Position numbers and translations under genes: made by a program. The notes under the pieces were generated by a model that was not told the DNA's origin, ran no database searches, and was given only the letters and a program-made list of their open reading frames with translations. Below, piece by piece: positions 12,550-25,049 of a stretch of 64,000 bases of DNA; the stretch's first letter is position 1; each line of letters opens with the position of its first letter. The stretch covers positions 68,237,788 through 68,301,787 of the forward strand of contig CM057836.1 in NCBI GenBank assembly GCA_030068075.1. The letters run 5' to 3'. Source of the stretch: Paguma larvata (Eukaryota > Chordata > Mammalia > Carnivora > Viverridae).

Positions 12550-13738
12550 TTTTTTGAATAGACCTTATTTTTTAGGGCAGTTTTAGGTTCACAGAATAAT
12601 TGAGAAAAATGTACAGAGATTTTCCACCTACCCCCTGCCCCACACATGTATATCCTCCCCTGTCACTAGCATCCCCACCAGAGTGGTACATTTGCTATAA
12701 TTGAGGAACACACTTGGACACATCATTGTCACTCACAGCCCATAGTTCACTTTATGGTTCACTTCCAGCGTCACATTCTATGAATTTAGACAAATGTATA
12801 ATGGCATGTATAATGACAAGTATAATGACATAATACTATTATTGTATTATGAAGAGTAGTTTCATTACCTTAAAAATTCTCAGTGTTCTGCCCATTCATC
12901 ACTCCCTACCCCATGACAGCTGGCAACCACTGATCTTTTAAAGGTCTCTATAGTTTTGTCCTTTACAAAAGATATATATATAGTTGAAATCATAGAGTAT
13001 GTAGTCTTTTTAGGTTGACTTATTTCACCTGGTAACAAGCATTTAAGACTCCTCCATGTCATTTCATGGCTTGATATTTCATTTCTTATTAGTGCTTAAT
13101 AATATTCCATTGTGTGGATGTACCATTTATTTATCCATTTGCCTGTGAATGACATCTTGATTGCAAGTTTCAACAATCATGAATAAAGCTGCTGTAGATA
13201 TTTATGTGTGGGTTTTTGTATGGAAGTGAAGTTTTCAACTCCTTTGGGTAAATACTAAGGGACATGACAGCTGGATTATATGGTAAGAGTATGTTTAGTT
13301 TCGTAAGAAGCTGTCAAAATGTCTTCCAAAGTGGCTGTACCATCTTGCATTCCCACTAGCAATGAACGATTGTTTCTGTTGTGTCACATTCTTGCCAGCA
13401 GGATTTGGTATTGTCACTTTTCTGGATGTTGGCCACTCTAATCGGTTTGTAGTGGTATCTCATTGTTTTTATTAGCATTTCCCTGATGACATATGATGTG
13501 GAACATCTTTTCATATGCTTCTTTTCTATCTGTATATTTTCTTTGGTGAGGTATCTATTAAGATCTTTGGTCTATTTTTAAATCTTCTTGTGTTATATTT
13601 GTTGACTCTCAAGACTCTTTGGTTTATTTGGGGTAATAGCCCTTTATCAGATATGTCTTTTGCAAATACTTTCTCCTACCCTATAGTATGTCTTTGTCCT
13701 CTTGGCAGTGTCTTATAGTGCAGAAATTTTTAATTTTA
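12550..13738 (-). mobile_element. L1M LINE 3' portion, antisense, 1.2 kb
   Basis: Long antisense L1. From left to right: 3' UTR (GGGCAGTTTTAGGTTCACAG, CATCCCCACCAGAGTGGTAC), end of ORF2 (AATATTCCATTGTGTGGATG, AATCATGAATAAAGCTGCTG), and on to GGGTAATAGCCCTTTATCAG near 13633. It is 5' truncated and broken by stops and indels. It is the largest single repeat in the window. Its divergence fits an old eutherian L1M subfamily. Confidence 0.88.
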
Positions 13739-14460
13739 GATTTTTTTTCCAAAAAGGTCTTACAAAATCTGGAACTTTTACCTGACCGTTTACTTCAAGA
13801 AAGAAAATAATTCATAACACACACTAGTAGACATAACTACATATAAGTTACTGAGACCAAAGAACAGTTCTCATAGGTAAATTTTTTATATTGAGCAGAC
13901 ATTGGTATCTGAAATTTGTCTCAGAAAAATTTGGTTTGTTTAGAAACTTTTAACAACTATAACAAAACCTCACAATGCCAGAATAATGTTAATAAAAACG
14001 TTAATATAAACAAAACTAATTAGTGTCTCAGTTATTTTTTATAAAACTTATATGGAGAATAACTGATAATGTTAATTTTAGTTCAGAAGTAAAGGAAATT
14101 TAGTTGGAAATGTAACATTTTGGAGAAAATTCAGCAATTATTTTATTTTGATAGAAGTCATTCAAGAAAACTCTGTAAATTCTGATGGTATGCTTGCCCA
14201 CATTTAAAAAAGTAAAAATACCTATAAAATCAGTAGAAGCAACAGGTCAAAGAAAAATGGTTAAAATGACAAGATTAAAACTATCTGTCTTCCTACCTAG
14301 AGGTCAAAGAGCATAGATTCATAAAATAGTGACTTTTGACTTTTTGTGCGATTATGATTCTTCAACATTCATTTTGTGAAACCAGTTCTGTTCTTCGTTT
14401 CCACTACATACACAGGATCTTTTAAGTTTGATTAAATTTAAATAAAATTTTAAAATTCTT
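13739..14460. other. Unique AT-rich sequence
   Basis: No recognised repeat, gene or RNA. No open frame of useful length. Confidence 0.5.
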
Positions 14461-14465
14461 TGTGT

Positions 14466-14509
<44 letters not shown>
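14461..14509. repeat. (GT)n microsatellite
   Basis: About 24 TG dinucleotides with one TA interruption near the start. Confidence 0.95.
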
Positions 14510-14510
<1 letters not shown>

Positions 14511-14635
14511 GTGATATGTCACAGAATTAAAGTTGGAAATTGATCACAAATATTTCCTAAACAAATACAATGTGCTGGACACATCTTCCCAGCCAAGCTC
14601 AGATTTCAGGTGGTTTTGCTAGACAGTTCTCAGAT

Positions 14636-14672
14636 AATTTCTCTCTCTCTCTTTCTGTCTCTCTCTCTCTCC
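14636..14672. repeat. CT-rich simple repeat
   Basis: Interrupted (CT)n tract with two TTTCT/TGTCT breaks. Confidence 0.8.
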
Positions 14673-14995
14673 TTTTTTGTTCAGTGTTCATTCTCTCTCC
14701 CTTGACCCCTAAAAAAGCAGGTATTTCCTCAGGTCAGTATGACTTTCAACATTGCTATCATTATAGGAATAAAATCCTGCCTTTCCTTCAAATAAAAACT
14801 ACTTCTTATAGGATTCCAAACATAGTGCAAGATTTTGGTGAAGCTTAATATACCTTCTTGGAACAAAGTACAAAATAAGTCATTTATTTCCTAAATAAAC
14901 TTATTTTGAGTGTCATCCTACTACATGTATAAATGAGGAGGGGAGATTTATCTATATCTTCTTCTTAAAGTCCACAAGAGGAAAAAAAATTACCT

Positions 14996-15035
14996 AGATA
15001 GATAGAGACATAGATGATAGATAGATGATAGACAG
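14996..15035. repeat. (GATA)n-like tetranucleotide repeat
   Basis: Imperfect TAGA/GATA units, including GATAGATAGATGATAGACAG words. Confidence 0.8.
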
Positions 15036-16574
15036 GTAAAATTGTACCAGATGTCTAGATATTATACCAATATAGAAGTAAAATTACTAAATTTTCAGCA
15101 CTTGCTTCCATCAACTAAAGTGCCATTGTTCAAAATGCTTCTCAAATTATTTCATCAAGATCTTCTAATCCTCTCATATTGGAGGTTAAAATTTGAATTT
15201 GTTTAATATTTAAACATTCATTTTTAATGATTTTATAAGCTATTACTCAAAAGAGAGCTGATCTAGACTGTTGTACATTTACTGCATTTGAGGTGCAAAA
15301 TTAACCTTGGTCAAATATCTGATATGGTTTAACTAGCTTGTTTGGAAATATCAATCACTGTGTGGCTCTGACGGACTTTATTTTGTGGGGAATATATTCT
15401 CCCCATTTAGGTTTGCCTCCTAAAGTATGATTTTCTTGGTGAGGATAGAATGTACAGTGTTAACTTGCTGAGTCAGAGTGTTTCAGCATTCCAAACGACG
15501 GGTGGGTCAGAGATACACGTATAAAGGTATCACTCCTTTTTCACATGTCACTGAAACACAATTGTTTGTCTCAATTATTTTTTAGTCCTCTTAAGACTTG
15601 AAAAAAGTGGATTTAAGAAGCAGTACCTGGTTAAGAAAAGTAGAAGTGTATTGCATTTATACAGAGTAGTTTTCAAATAAAATATGCATTTTGACTAAGA
15701 GGAAAATATTGGCTTCGAATTTTAATGGCCTAAATTTTCCAAGTCATTCAACAAAGTTCACAGGTATTGTTACTGCTATTGGAATCTTCTAAGAGGTTAG
15801 TTAAATATAGCTTATTTTTGCCCCCAAGTTCTTTTTATTATTCCTTTCTCTAAGTAATCTTTTATTGGGTGATTATTTCCAAAAAAAAAAAAAAAAAAAA
15901 AAAACTAGTTTGTTTTATTTCTTAGTAAATATTTTATAGAATGATAGGGTATATCTATTTTTAATGCACACTTTTCATTACCTTCTTCAACAAATAACAA
16001 AAATCAAGGAAATATTTAAATAATTGAGTTCTCATATGGATAGAGGAACCTGATTAAGTATTTATGTACAAGGAAACTGTTATGTTAGCCTACACTAGGA
16101 AGTTTTGGAGATTTTTACACAGAATGGTTTAACTTAGAATGATCATTTTTCTCTGCCAAAAGCATCTAGACAAGGTAAATTTGAACTAATATTAGGAAGC
16201 TAGCATTTATTTAGTGCCTAAGATGTACCAGGGCAATGACGTACTCTCCGTATTGTTTACATTTGAGGCTAGTGAACTCTTGTTGAGGGGGTTGTTCCGT
16301 CCTCTTAAAATGTTTAACAGCATATCTGGCCTCTACTCAATATGCCGTAGGAACCCATTCCTTCCATATGACAAGTATGTTGTTAAATTTTTGTAACTGT
16401 CTCCTGGGGGACAAAATGTCACCTGATGAGAACCACCTTATAACTAAACCTGGACATTTGTTGTAAGTGTCATTACCGTGTTTCTAATACCACGTCTATG
16501 ACATGGAAATTATAAGGAAAAAATAGGCAGCCTAAGCTTCTGTGTAACAATAAATTAAATTATGAGCCCACCAG
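15036..16574. other. Unique sequence with a pure A24 tract
   Basis: No gene recognised. A pure run of 24 A lies at 15881-15904. It has no AATAAA signal or recognisable retrocopy body upstream. Confidence 0.5.
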
Positions 16575-16628
16575 GAAAAAATAAATCAAAACAAAAACAA
16601 AAACAAACAAACAAGCAAACAAAAAACA
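16575..16628. repeat. A-rich (CAAA)n tract
   Basis: Interrupted CAAAA/CAAA repeats, 54 bp. Confidence 0.8.
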
Positions 16629-16736
16629 TGTGGATTTATGGTATGGTTATAAAATTAAAATAAAAATTCTGATCATTAATGTGAAGTAACCATGACATTG
16701 GCTCTTTAAATCTGATCTACAACTTCATTTTATTTG

Positions 16737-16849
16737 TTTTTTTAAGATTTTATGTTTTTTAATAATCTTTCTACCCAACATGGGGCTTGAACTCACAACT
16801 CCGAGATCAAGAGTGTATGCTTTAACTGACTGAAACAGCCAGGCACCCC
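16737..16849 (-). mobile_element. Older CAN-SINE, antisense
   Basis: Starts with the AAGATTTTAT tail, then CCCAACATGGGGCTTGAACT (B-box side) and GATCAAGAGTGTATGC, and ends with the head CAGCCAGGCACCCC. This is the short carnivore-wide CAN-SINE type without the feline body, so it predates the felid-specific copies. Confidence 0.85.
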
Positions 16850-17031
16850 TGATCAACAAATTTTAAATATAAATGCCTTAGAACCTTCGCAGGAATTCCT
16901 TAATGCCCAGAGAGTTCCTGTTATTTTATTTGTGTGGAGTAATTTGGAGAAAGCCAAACTTTTTAACAAGTACCGACAAAGTGTGAAATTTTCCTATAGC
17001 CCTCAGATAATCTTCTATTAGCCATCTAGAT

Positions 17032-17033
<2 letters not shown>

Positions 17034-17073
<40 letters not shown>

Positions 17074-17097
17074 CACACACACACACACACACACACT
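17034..17097. repeat. Compound (GA)n(CA)n microsatellite
   Basis: About 18 GA units followed after ATA by about 12 CA units. A minus-strand frame at 16926-17114 consists mainly of Ser-Leu and Cys-Val runs from this tract and is not a gene. Confidence 0.95.
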
Positions 17098-17967
17098 AAG
17101 TTAACTTTGATCATCTTTTCAAGACCTCCCCTGGTCTTCTGCTATCTATGATACTTACATCATCTTTGGGCAGAAAGTCTTAATTCCAGAATTGCCTATG
17201 TTCAGAATTGAGTGACATAGCAAATAAGACAGGATAGTTAAGAGATTTCTCATTTGTGGGTTAGGGCAAACCACGTTGTTAAAGAAGCATAGACATTAAT
17301 TTTAGGAAGTTCTCTTTCTTCTATCAATAGTGGTCATTTTAGGAGAATTTAAACATGCTTAAAATGGTTTCTAAAACCCCTGTTGGGTGTCATTCAGCCA
17401 GCCTAATAACAGACCAAGTTCATTTAACATTTCTGCCATACAGTTCTTCATTGATAAGATAATATCAGCAGCCACTGAGAAAACTAAGCAGCATATTTTA
17501 GAGCTGATTTCATCTAGACTTGGCTGGCAGCTTTGGTTGTGGTGCTAATTAGATATCTTTTGAACTTTTGGTCATTTAGTGATGGAATACTGCTTTGCTT
17601 TGCAGCCCCTGACTCACTCTAATAATTGTTCTAACTACATTTATTACACACTGATTTTTGAGCCAATCATCCTAGCAGACATTGTCATGAATAGGGAATT
17701 ATGTGTATAATAAATAATGTGATTGGGGTCATACATCATAGGCATACACAAGGGCCATGATTTATTAAGTAATGTAGCAAGGAGTACAAAGGAGTGTCTT
17801 TAAAATGAGTACAAAAATCTTGAGTAGTTCAATATGGAGGAAAGATTTTTTTAGTAGGTCAGGTGAGTCAGAGATGGTCTCATGGCCAGGATGAATGTGG
17901 AGTTCAAAGAGCTCTCGGTTATAGAATGGTAGAGAAAATAGCATAAGGAAAGATATAAAATTGTACA
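17098..17967. other. Unique sequence, no gene seen
   Basis: No recognised repeat or gene. The part from about 17380 to 17640 is repeat-free and moderately complex, with TAATTAGAT and AATAATTGTTC words. It could be conserved, but the sequence alone cannot show this. Confidence 0.45.
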
Positions 17968-18098
17968 GGGGAAAGAGAGAGAAGGAACAAAGGGGAGGAG
18001 AAGAAGGAGGCGGTGGAGGGAGGGAAGGGGAAGGGAATGAGGGAAGGGGAAAAGAAGGAAGGAAGGGACACAGGCAGGCAAAAAAGAGAGGAAGAAAT
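17968..18098. repeat. Purine-rich GGAA/GGGA low-complexity tract
   Basis: Plus strand is almost entirely purine for about 130 bp. Pro/Ser/Leu-rich minus-strand frames and a Gly/Glu/Lys-rich plus-strand frame overlapping it are compositional artefacts. Confidence 0.85.
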
Positions 18099-18252
18099 TC
18101 CAATCATGTATATGGAAGAGGATTTCTTTAAGTTTCCTAATGAGGAAAGATGCTTTTATGCTGATAGCATAAAAGTAAAAGAGAGAAATAAACTAATGTC
18201 TCTAACACAATGGATAAGAGCAAATTTAGATCACTGTGTCATGATGAAAATT

Positions 18253-18385
18253 GGCTTTTTCAAAGTGTGGTCCCCAGACCAGTAGTATCAGCACACTTTG
18301 AGACCCTGTTAGAACTGCAGATTTTGGGGCAACTTACTCATGTTTAAATAAGACTCTGATGCTGGCTCAAGTTTGGGAACACAGA
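18253..18385 (+). mobile_element. MER20-like hAT-Charlie fragment
   Basis: CAAAGTGTGGTCCCCAGACC, then TATCAGCACACTTTG, GTTAGAACTGCAGATT, and an end GTTTGGGAACACAG fit the MER20 nonautonomous DNA transposon with internal loss. The family name is from memory and could be a close relative. Confidence 0.65.
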
Positions 18386-19446
18386 TCCAGAGTGTAGAAC
18401 GAATTTGAAAATAGACCAGAGGTCCCATTTGGAAGGACGGAGTTAGTCCTGTAAGTTAACATAAATCCGAACTAAGCACATAGTTAATACAATTCTTTGA
18501 GGATAATAATAAGAGATAAGTTTGGAACTATAAATAATAATGCATCTGTGAGGTTTTGAAGAAATCGTTTTACAGGGTTTCTTTGACATCTAAGTGGATC
18601 ATTCATATAACTGATTGGATGAGGTTGATGAGCCAATTGTTGCCTAATTATATCACTGTAAGAATCTAAAAAAGGTTTTCAGGCATAATGTAGCATATAA
18701 AGAAAAAGTTTCTCAAAAAAAATCCTAGTCTTTTGCTATTAAACCACATTACCCATCCATAAAGTTGATGTAGATGGGGAATTATGTATAGGTAATATAT
18801 TGTACATTTGGCAGCGCTTCCTTTGCATTTCTTTTAAAAATATGCATTCTTTATTTAAATACACTGACATAGATGAGATCTTTCCTCACATTTTCATGCT
18901 GCTGTTCTGGGAAAGTAAATTATGCCGTGATAAAAAATAAGTAATTGCTTCTTGTGTTTAATTGATTTTTTATAGAAATTACAATGCAGATTTGATTAAA
19001 GGAAGATAGTGCATTACCTACGGTTGGTTCACAAGACACATAATGGTATGAAAGAGTGCCACCCAGCACAGAAATTACACCATCATTTTGCCTGAATGTG
19101 TTGAGTGGGAGATATTTAGAATTCTTTATGACGTATAAACACTGCAGAATGTTTCTTTTCCCATCTAAAGCAGGATGATAGGGACATCTATTTCACAGCC
19201 ATAACATGTCCTGACTGTTAAATTGTAGAAGCCTTTTGGGGAGAAATAACTAATGGTAGACTTTAAATAAGAAAGAGTATTGTGAATTTGATGCTGACAA
19301 ATGATGTCCCTTGTAACAAGGTCACTCCTGAAGTTTGCTAGTTAGATTGAGTCAGATATATTAAAGAAACCTGAAAAGTGCCTGTAACCACACAAAACAC
19401 ACAAATGAACAAACAAACAAGATTAGATTCTAGTTTTTGCTTGAGT
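18386..19446. other. Unique sequence, no gene seen
   Basis: No recognised repeat, gene or RNA. Confidence 0.5.
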
Positions 19447-19672
19447 CCAAGGTTTCACAACCTTGGCACTATTAACTTTCTGGGATGGTTAATTCTTTGT
19501 TGTAGGATGGTCTCTTGTGTTGTAGGATGTTTAGCAATATCCCTGTGTCTATCTACCAGATATTAGAAGTACTATCACAACATCCCCCCACAAATTGTGA
19601 AAACCGAAAGTATCTGTGGACATTGTTACATGTCTCCGGGGTCTCAAAATGGTCTCTAGATGGGAACCATTG
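19447..19672 (-). mobile_element. MER5A hAT-Charlie DNA transposon
   Basis: Almost full-length antisense MER5A: the start resembles GGTTTCACAACCTTGGCACT. The middle carries TAGGATGTTTAGCAATATCC and a run of C before ACAAATTGTGA. The end GGGAACCATTG mirrors the terminal inverted repeat. Nonautonomous, inactive. Confidence 0.85.
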
Positions 19673-20644
19673 CTCGAGTTCATTGAATATAAGCTTAAAC
19701 TCTAAAAGGTTGCTAACTTAAACAAAGAAGCAAACAACAAAACAATCCTATTGCATGTAAATCCTCTTAGATAATTCTGCTGCTCAGGCTAAGGCGCTTT
19801 TGGGGTTCTGGATTATTTTATGCATTCTTCTTTCTATCTTGTCCAGAAGTCCAAGAATATATTTCCTCTTATTCAGTGAGTACCCTCATCCAGTAGGTAC
19901 TTTAAGTTTCTTTTCTTTATCTTCTGGTATGAAACAGAGAAGTCTCTTCAGCTGTCTCTTCCTTTATATCTTTGAAAGAACAAACTCTTTGGTATTTGAA
20001 AGATTTTATGCTAATTCCCATGGTAATAAAATCAGGAGATAAACAAGGGGACATTTTAAAGGTTTCAGAATTTCAGGGAAATTTAGTGTAGTGGTTTCTG
20101 ATGAGTGAAAGTCCTGCTAAAGTTCCATTTTGTATCTCTGCTTTAATACTGAAGGATTACCTTGCACAACTCAGCTCACTTTCTTACCATTAGTGAAGGC
20201 TAAGTGGGACCTTCAGTCAGAGATGGCCCTGCTGTTCCCCATTAACATGAAGATGTCGAAGCTGAGGAATAGTGGTTTTTAACTCAGCAGACATTAAAAC
20301 GTCATTGATGACCACACAGCTAAGAGATGCTGTAAGCTGACTGTCTTATAAACATGATTTATTTGTCTGGATAGTTCATACCATTGATAATCATGCACCT
20401 TTACTCATACTATTAACTATCATGGGCTTTAATTAAGCACTACTCTTAAGTAGTTTATTTTCGTTGGTTTTTACATAATTAATTTATTATAAATACATAT
20501 TAGACCTCTAAAAACTTTGATGCTTCTTCTCAGTGAAAATCATACCACCTTCCCAAAATGTATTTTGTCCTATTATTTACACTCATTAGAGGAAAGCATT
20601 TCTCATTAATTGATGCCAATGTTTAATTTGTCTTCCTACCCACG
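19673..20644. other. Unique sequence, no gene seen
   Basis: Contains only short open frames (68 and 80 codons) with no recognisable domain. No repeat recognised. Confidence 0.45.
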
Positions 20645-20900
20645 GAGTGCTCGGCTCAGTATCTGGTGGTTGGTAGATTCTCATTTAATGTGAGATGTAG
20701 ACTAGAAAGAGGGCCAACATAAGAACTATGGTAGCAGGTCTCAAATATCCATTTTCCTGCTTTCAGCTTATGTGCCTTTGGATAAGTCTCATAATATTTT
20801 TATGTTTTAATTTCTTCTTATTTAAAATCAGTATTGTATCTATAATACAGAATTGTTGAGAAATTTTAATTTTGTAATTTATGTTCATTAAATGGAATAT
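20645..20900 (+). mobile_element. Possible L2 and MIR remnants
   Basis: Around 20645-20695, CGGAGTGCTCGGCTCAGTATC followed by TGGTTGGTAG resembles an L2 3' end. Around 20735-20895, CTTATGTGCCTTTGGATAAG and a following CT/TA-rich part resemble a diverged MIR. Both are weak. Confidence 0.35.
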
Positions 20901-21174
20901 TTTCTTTGTGCAATATGATATTTTTATTTCATTTGACCTTCACTAGCCATTAACTCTTTTCTAAAAGTGATACAAGTCTCTGCTCTCAGGACATTTATTT
21001 CTTATGCGAGACTTACCATCTTTTTACATACTTAACTGTCACTGATGTCACCCCTTCCCATGTTTATGTTAGAGAGGAGGCAAATGTATTTGTTTTATTA
21101 GCCAAGAACTAACTGAAAGACAAAATTATCGTGGTATTATAATACCAGGTAAGATAGTTAAAACCTATTTAATC

Positions 21175-21310
21175 TTTCCTCCAGGTTTTAATGTGTGCTG
21201 TACTAGGCACAGAAATAAAATGGTGACCAAGATAGACATAATCCTTGCCTCATGGGCTCGGAATCTTGTGGAAAAGATAGAAAATTAAAACAAAGATTAA
21301 TGATAAAGTT
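21175..21310 (-). mobile_element. L2 LINE 3' end, antisense
   Basis: GTGCTGTACTAGGCACAGAA, ATGGTGACCAAGATAGACAT and CCTTGCCTCATGGGCTC follow the antisense L2 3' UTR order. Confidence 0.6.
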
Positions 21311-21665
21311 GTTTTTTATTATTTTTCTTTCTATCACTCAGTTAATGATCATGTACAAGATTTATGTTCAGCTTCTTTACTTTATAATCACTTTCTATCC
21401 TTCTAAACTTCAGTTTTCTCATACATAATTCTAATTTTACAAAAATCTCCAGAGAGATTAAGTCTTACTCAAAGTCACTCAGCTAATTAGTTGTAGAGAC
21501 CCTAATGTTCTTCCAAAAATTATACCTTAAATGGGTGTGGAATTTATATATTCTTTAAGAAATTCTTCTGTTTCTTTAGTTTGCAGTGCTTTCTACACTT
21601 CATTTAATTATTCATAATGCTCACCCAAATCTCAGTTGTGACAGGACTGTGTTTTCAGAACACAT

Positions 21666-21732
21666 GTTATTTATTTATTGTTTATTTATTTTAAAATGTT
21701 TACATCTTTTTGAGAGAGAGAAAGAGACAGAC

Positions 21733-21781
<49 letters not shown>

Positions 21782-21941
21782 AAACAGGAGAGGGGCAGGA
21801 AGAGAGGGAGACACAGAATCTGACGCAGGCTCCAGGCTCTGAGCTGTCAGCACAGAGTCCAACACAGGGCTTGAACTCATAAACTGCGAGATCATGACCG
21901 AAGTCAGCTGCTTAACCTTAACTGAGCCACCCAGGCATCCC
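21666..21941 (-). mobile_element. Feline CAN-SINE with expanded GA tract
   Basis: Minus-strand copy. Target duplications TCAGARCACAT lie at 21655-21665 and 21942-21952. The CT-rich part of the SINE has expanded into a long GA microsatellite on this strand (21713-21779), so the element is longer than its relatives. The head is slightly altered (CTTAACCTTAACTGAGCC carries a short duplication). Confidence 0.93.
21713..21779. repeat. (GA)n microsatellite inside SINE
   Basis: GA dinucleotides with ACAGACAG interruptions, grown from the SINE's own CT-rich stretch. Confidence 0.9.
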
Positions 21942-22342
21942 TCAGAGCACATTTTAAACCTATGTGGAACAGAAACAACAGAAATGTTTGCTTTTACAGG
22001 TGTCTTTGTGATTCTGAATGACAAATGAGACCCCGACCCTTCTTTTACAGTTAATACAAGCAAATCTAAAGTCACATGGAAATTGCAATTTGGCGTAAAG
22101 CATATAATTCTTATTTTTAAGCAGACAGTATTTATTAACAGAGATCTTAATTTTGGAATAACTTCTAAATTACCATAATCTGAGTAGTACAGTTGAGGTT
22201 GTGCAAGTTGTATACACTGCAGAGAATTTTTTAAAAGAAAACCTTCTGAATAGTTCAGGATTCGATTCATTACTGAGCTATTCTTCAGTAGAGTCTTCAG
22301 TGGCCTCCAGTGTGCATTTGGCAAACTTAGGGGTGTGTACCA

Positions 22343-22630
22343 ACGACCAAGCGGAAGAGAAAAGCCCCAAAGCGAGAGGAGAATCTGGGCGAGAAGATGA
22401 ATCCATATGCATCCTTTGGAAGCCAGATGAGCAGATGGTGCTGTTGACATTCTGTTATGAGAGTTGAGAAGCCTAGCCATTATTCTCCCTGGGACGGAAG
22501 ACCACGTCTTTCCTGCGTGGAAGAGAGCTGTACAGGCAAAGCTAGGATTTTTCATAGCAAAAAGTTTGGAATCTGCTCTAGTATTTTGACTGTTTCTATC
22601 CCACAAAAGGAAAGCGTTTACATCCGCATT
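22343..22630. other. CpG-enriched islet
   Basis: Nine CpG dinucleotides in about 285 bp, in a region where most equal-length intervals have one to three. Not a repeat I recognise. Too small for a CpG island by the usual length criteria, but a possible regulatory element. Confidence 0.4.
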
Positions 22631-22689
22631 TAGCTGTGAGTTGCAAAACCTAGCTTCCAAAGTGTTTCCTCTTAGTACATGCCTCACTT

Positions 22690-24690
22690 TTGAGAGTTGT
22701 TTTTGTTTTAACTCATTTTGGTTGCATTTACTACTGAAAGAAGTAACAACGTAAATCTAGGTTCAGTTACTGTTTTTCTTTTTTTATCCGTTGAGTTTTT
22801 ATCTTTTTTAGAAAAAATTACCCAAAACACAGAAGCTCAAAAATCAAGAACCAGTGTGTATTTTATCCTAGGAGTTTGCTCCCAAACAACAATGAAGTCA
22901 TCTTCCTTAGTGGATAATATACTAACTCCTTGAAATGGCATTTCTCTAATGTTTTTGGTTTTATTTTTATTTATGTAGGGGAGATTAAGTGGCCCGGAAT
23001 TGGGATGTTCGGGGGATCCAAATCCAGAGAGAAAATGCCAACGGGAAGGCAAACTTCAAGGGATATAAGAGATCATTGTCTCTACTGAGTTATTAAAGCA
23101 GCTGCCAATTCTAGATATCACCAGATTTCTTTGGGTTGAGATTAGATTCCCAAAGGTGATGAGCAGAGTGGGTAAGAACTAAATGCGGGATGTTTCATAC
23201 TTAGGAAGATTTGGGTCAGGTTGGCTGATTTCTGTCTAAGCATGATGAGGAGCAAAAACAGGTAATCTGGTTCTTTGGTGGAGGCTTCTAGGCCAACATG
23301 GCAGGAAAAAATAAAGAGCCAAGTTCACATAAGTAGAAGAGGCCAGAATGTCATTACCAGTAAATAGCACAGAGACAGGTAACAATAGACTGAAAAAGGA
23401 TTTATCCTGCCTTGACTTGTAAAGCTATTCGTTCTTTTTAAAGGAACATAATTTGGAAAACCTAGGCCTCAGGGGGCTTCTGTCCATCCTAACTAGGAAC
23501 AGATCAAATGTAATGTTCTCAAATGATCCTTCTTTATCCCACCATGTGTAGTAAGGCCCAGGTTTGATTACTTTATTCTGTAAATTGATATCTCAGGTGA
23601 ATGGCACTTTTCTTTAGTACTTTCCCTATGTACCAATTCTTTAAGAAAATAATTAGTTCTTTTTACCCAAGTTGGTGGCTTGGCTTTGATTCTGAACTGT
23701 CCGCAGCACATAGTTTACCTTGATCTTCTTCCATATTCCTTCAAAATCATTGTGTTTATTTATATGCAAAACTTCCATTCATTACCATTGCCGCCCACTG
23801 TCTCAGAAAGACACTGCTGTTATTTTCAGTTTTATTTCAACTTTGGGATTATTTATTTTAGATCATTCTTTCCTACTGTAGCATGAAGCAATATTTTAAT
23901 TTCATTGTCAAAAGATGAAAGACGTAGGAGTTAGTTACAGTTGTGATTGCCCTGTAGCTGAGATTGAATGGAGCTGGAATCTATTTAAACTTGCATTGTG
24001 CTTGCAAGATGAAACTTCAATGAATCTTTGTTAAACCCTATCATTTCATGGGTGCATTTAATAGCAAAAAGCCTTTTTAGATGTCATACCCATGTTGTAT
24101 TTGCCTTTTCTTGTTGCTTGTATGTGGAGGAGGTGGCTGCCAGGAATTCGGTTTTGGGTCCAAGCAGTAGGTATAGAAAGATGTGGCTATGTGCTTGTGT
24201 AGGAAAATATGAAAATGTATAAAAAATGTAAAATTATGATTAAAACTTCAGCCATTCTGGAATGAATGGAATTTCTTAAAACAGAATTTTTTTAACCCAC
24301 AGCACTTACAAAATCTATCGCCATGTCTGTAAAGTTCTTTTTCTCCTCCGTCCCATTTCCCACCCGGAATTCATATCCTTAAACCTTTCCATCTCCCTGT
24401 TATCCGTCATGGAGTTCTCTTTTATGTAGCACCTTTGTTGAAAAACTTCCCATGACCTCTTGAGCGTTTAATTACCTTTATTATAGTAATTATATGGTAA
24501 TTGCTGAGTTTCTCTGTCTTTTATCCTTGTGCATGTCATCTCCTTATAGATAGGATACCTCTTAGCTAGACACTGAATAACTATCATGCTTCCCATCACT
24601 GTTAAGTTTACATTTCTATCTTATTCTCAGATTTTGATTTGAGGAGCCATTATCAATGGCGTGTGCGCTTGTTCTCATGTGCTTGTGCTC
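22690..24690. other. Unique sequence, no gene seen
   Basis: No recognised repeat or gene. Open frames are at most 71 codons and without recognisable domains. Confidence 0.5.
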
Positions 24691-24711
24691 TCTCTCTCTC
24701 TCCCTTACCCT

Positions 24712-24753
<42 letters not shown>
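24691..24753. repeat. (CT)n and (CA)n microsatellites
   Basis: A short (CT)n run, then after CCTTACCCTGTA a pure (CA)n run of about 20 units. Confidence 0.95.
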
Positions 24754-24757
<4 letters not shown>

Positions 24758-25049
24758 ATTCATACATGCTTGTCAGTAGTAGATACCTGGAAAACAAGAG
24801 CCTGTGATATTATAAAAGTTACCCTAAACTGATGACCTTGTCCTTATCCACTAGCATCAGACTCATATAAACATGTTTTGTGTGCAATTGTTATATGACA
24901 TCGATGCACTCTAAACAGAGAGCCCTTGGCAAGTAGTGTGCAAAAAGAGTGCGAAAGCAATGACGCAGATCACATAAAATACCCAAATGAAAAAGCAATA
25001 TTTACTTCCTCATATTGTGGAGTCCAAAACGTTTTGGGATCTTTATCTT

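Larger units (their letters stand above)
21686..22687 (-). other. 333-codon open frame, not supported as a gene
   Basis: Longest open frame in the window. About the first 245 codons (22687 down to 21950) lie in unique sequence. The rest is a translation of the SINE and its GA tract, giving a Ser-Leu repeat near the end. I recognise no domain, signal peptide or motif in the unique part, and an 88-codon frame overlaps it on the other strand. There is no evident promoter, splice site or poly(A) signal tied to it. It could be chance or part of a noncoding transcript with a SINE-derived end. Confidence 0.2.

Noticed and set aside
15881..15904. Pure A24 tract as the tail of a processed pseudogene
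   Set aside because: No retrocopy body, poly(A) signal or target duplication was found upstream.
17765..18285. Several overlapping frames rich in Pro/Leu/Ser (minus) or Gly/Glu/Lys (plus)
   Set aside because: Produced by a purine-rich low-complexity tract; all frames through it are open because it lacks stop codons.
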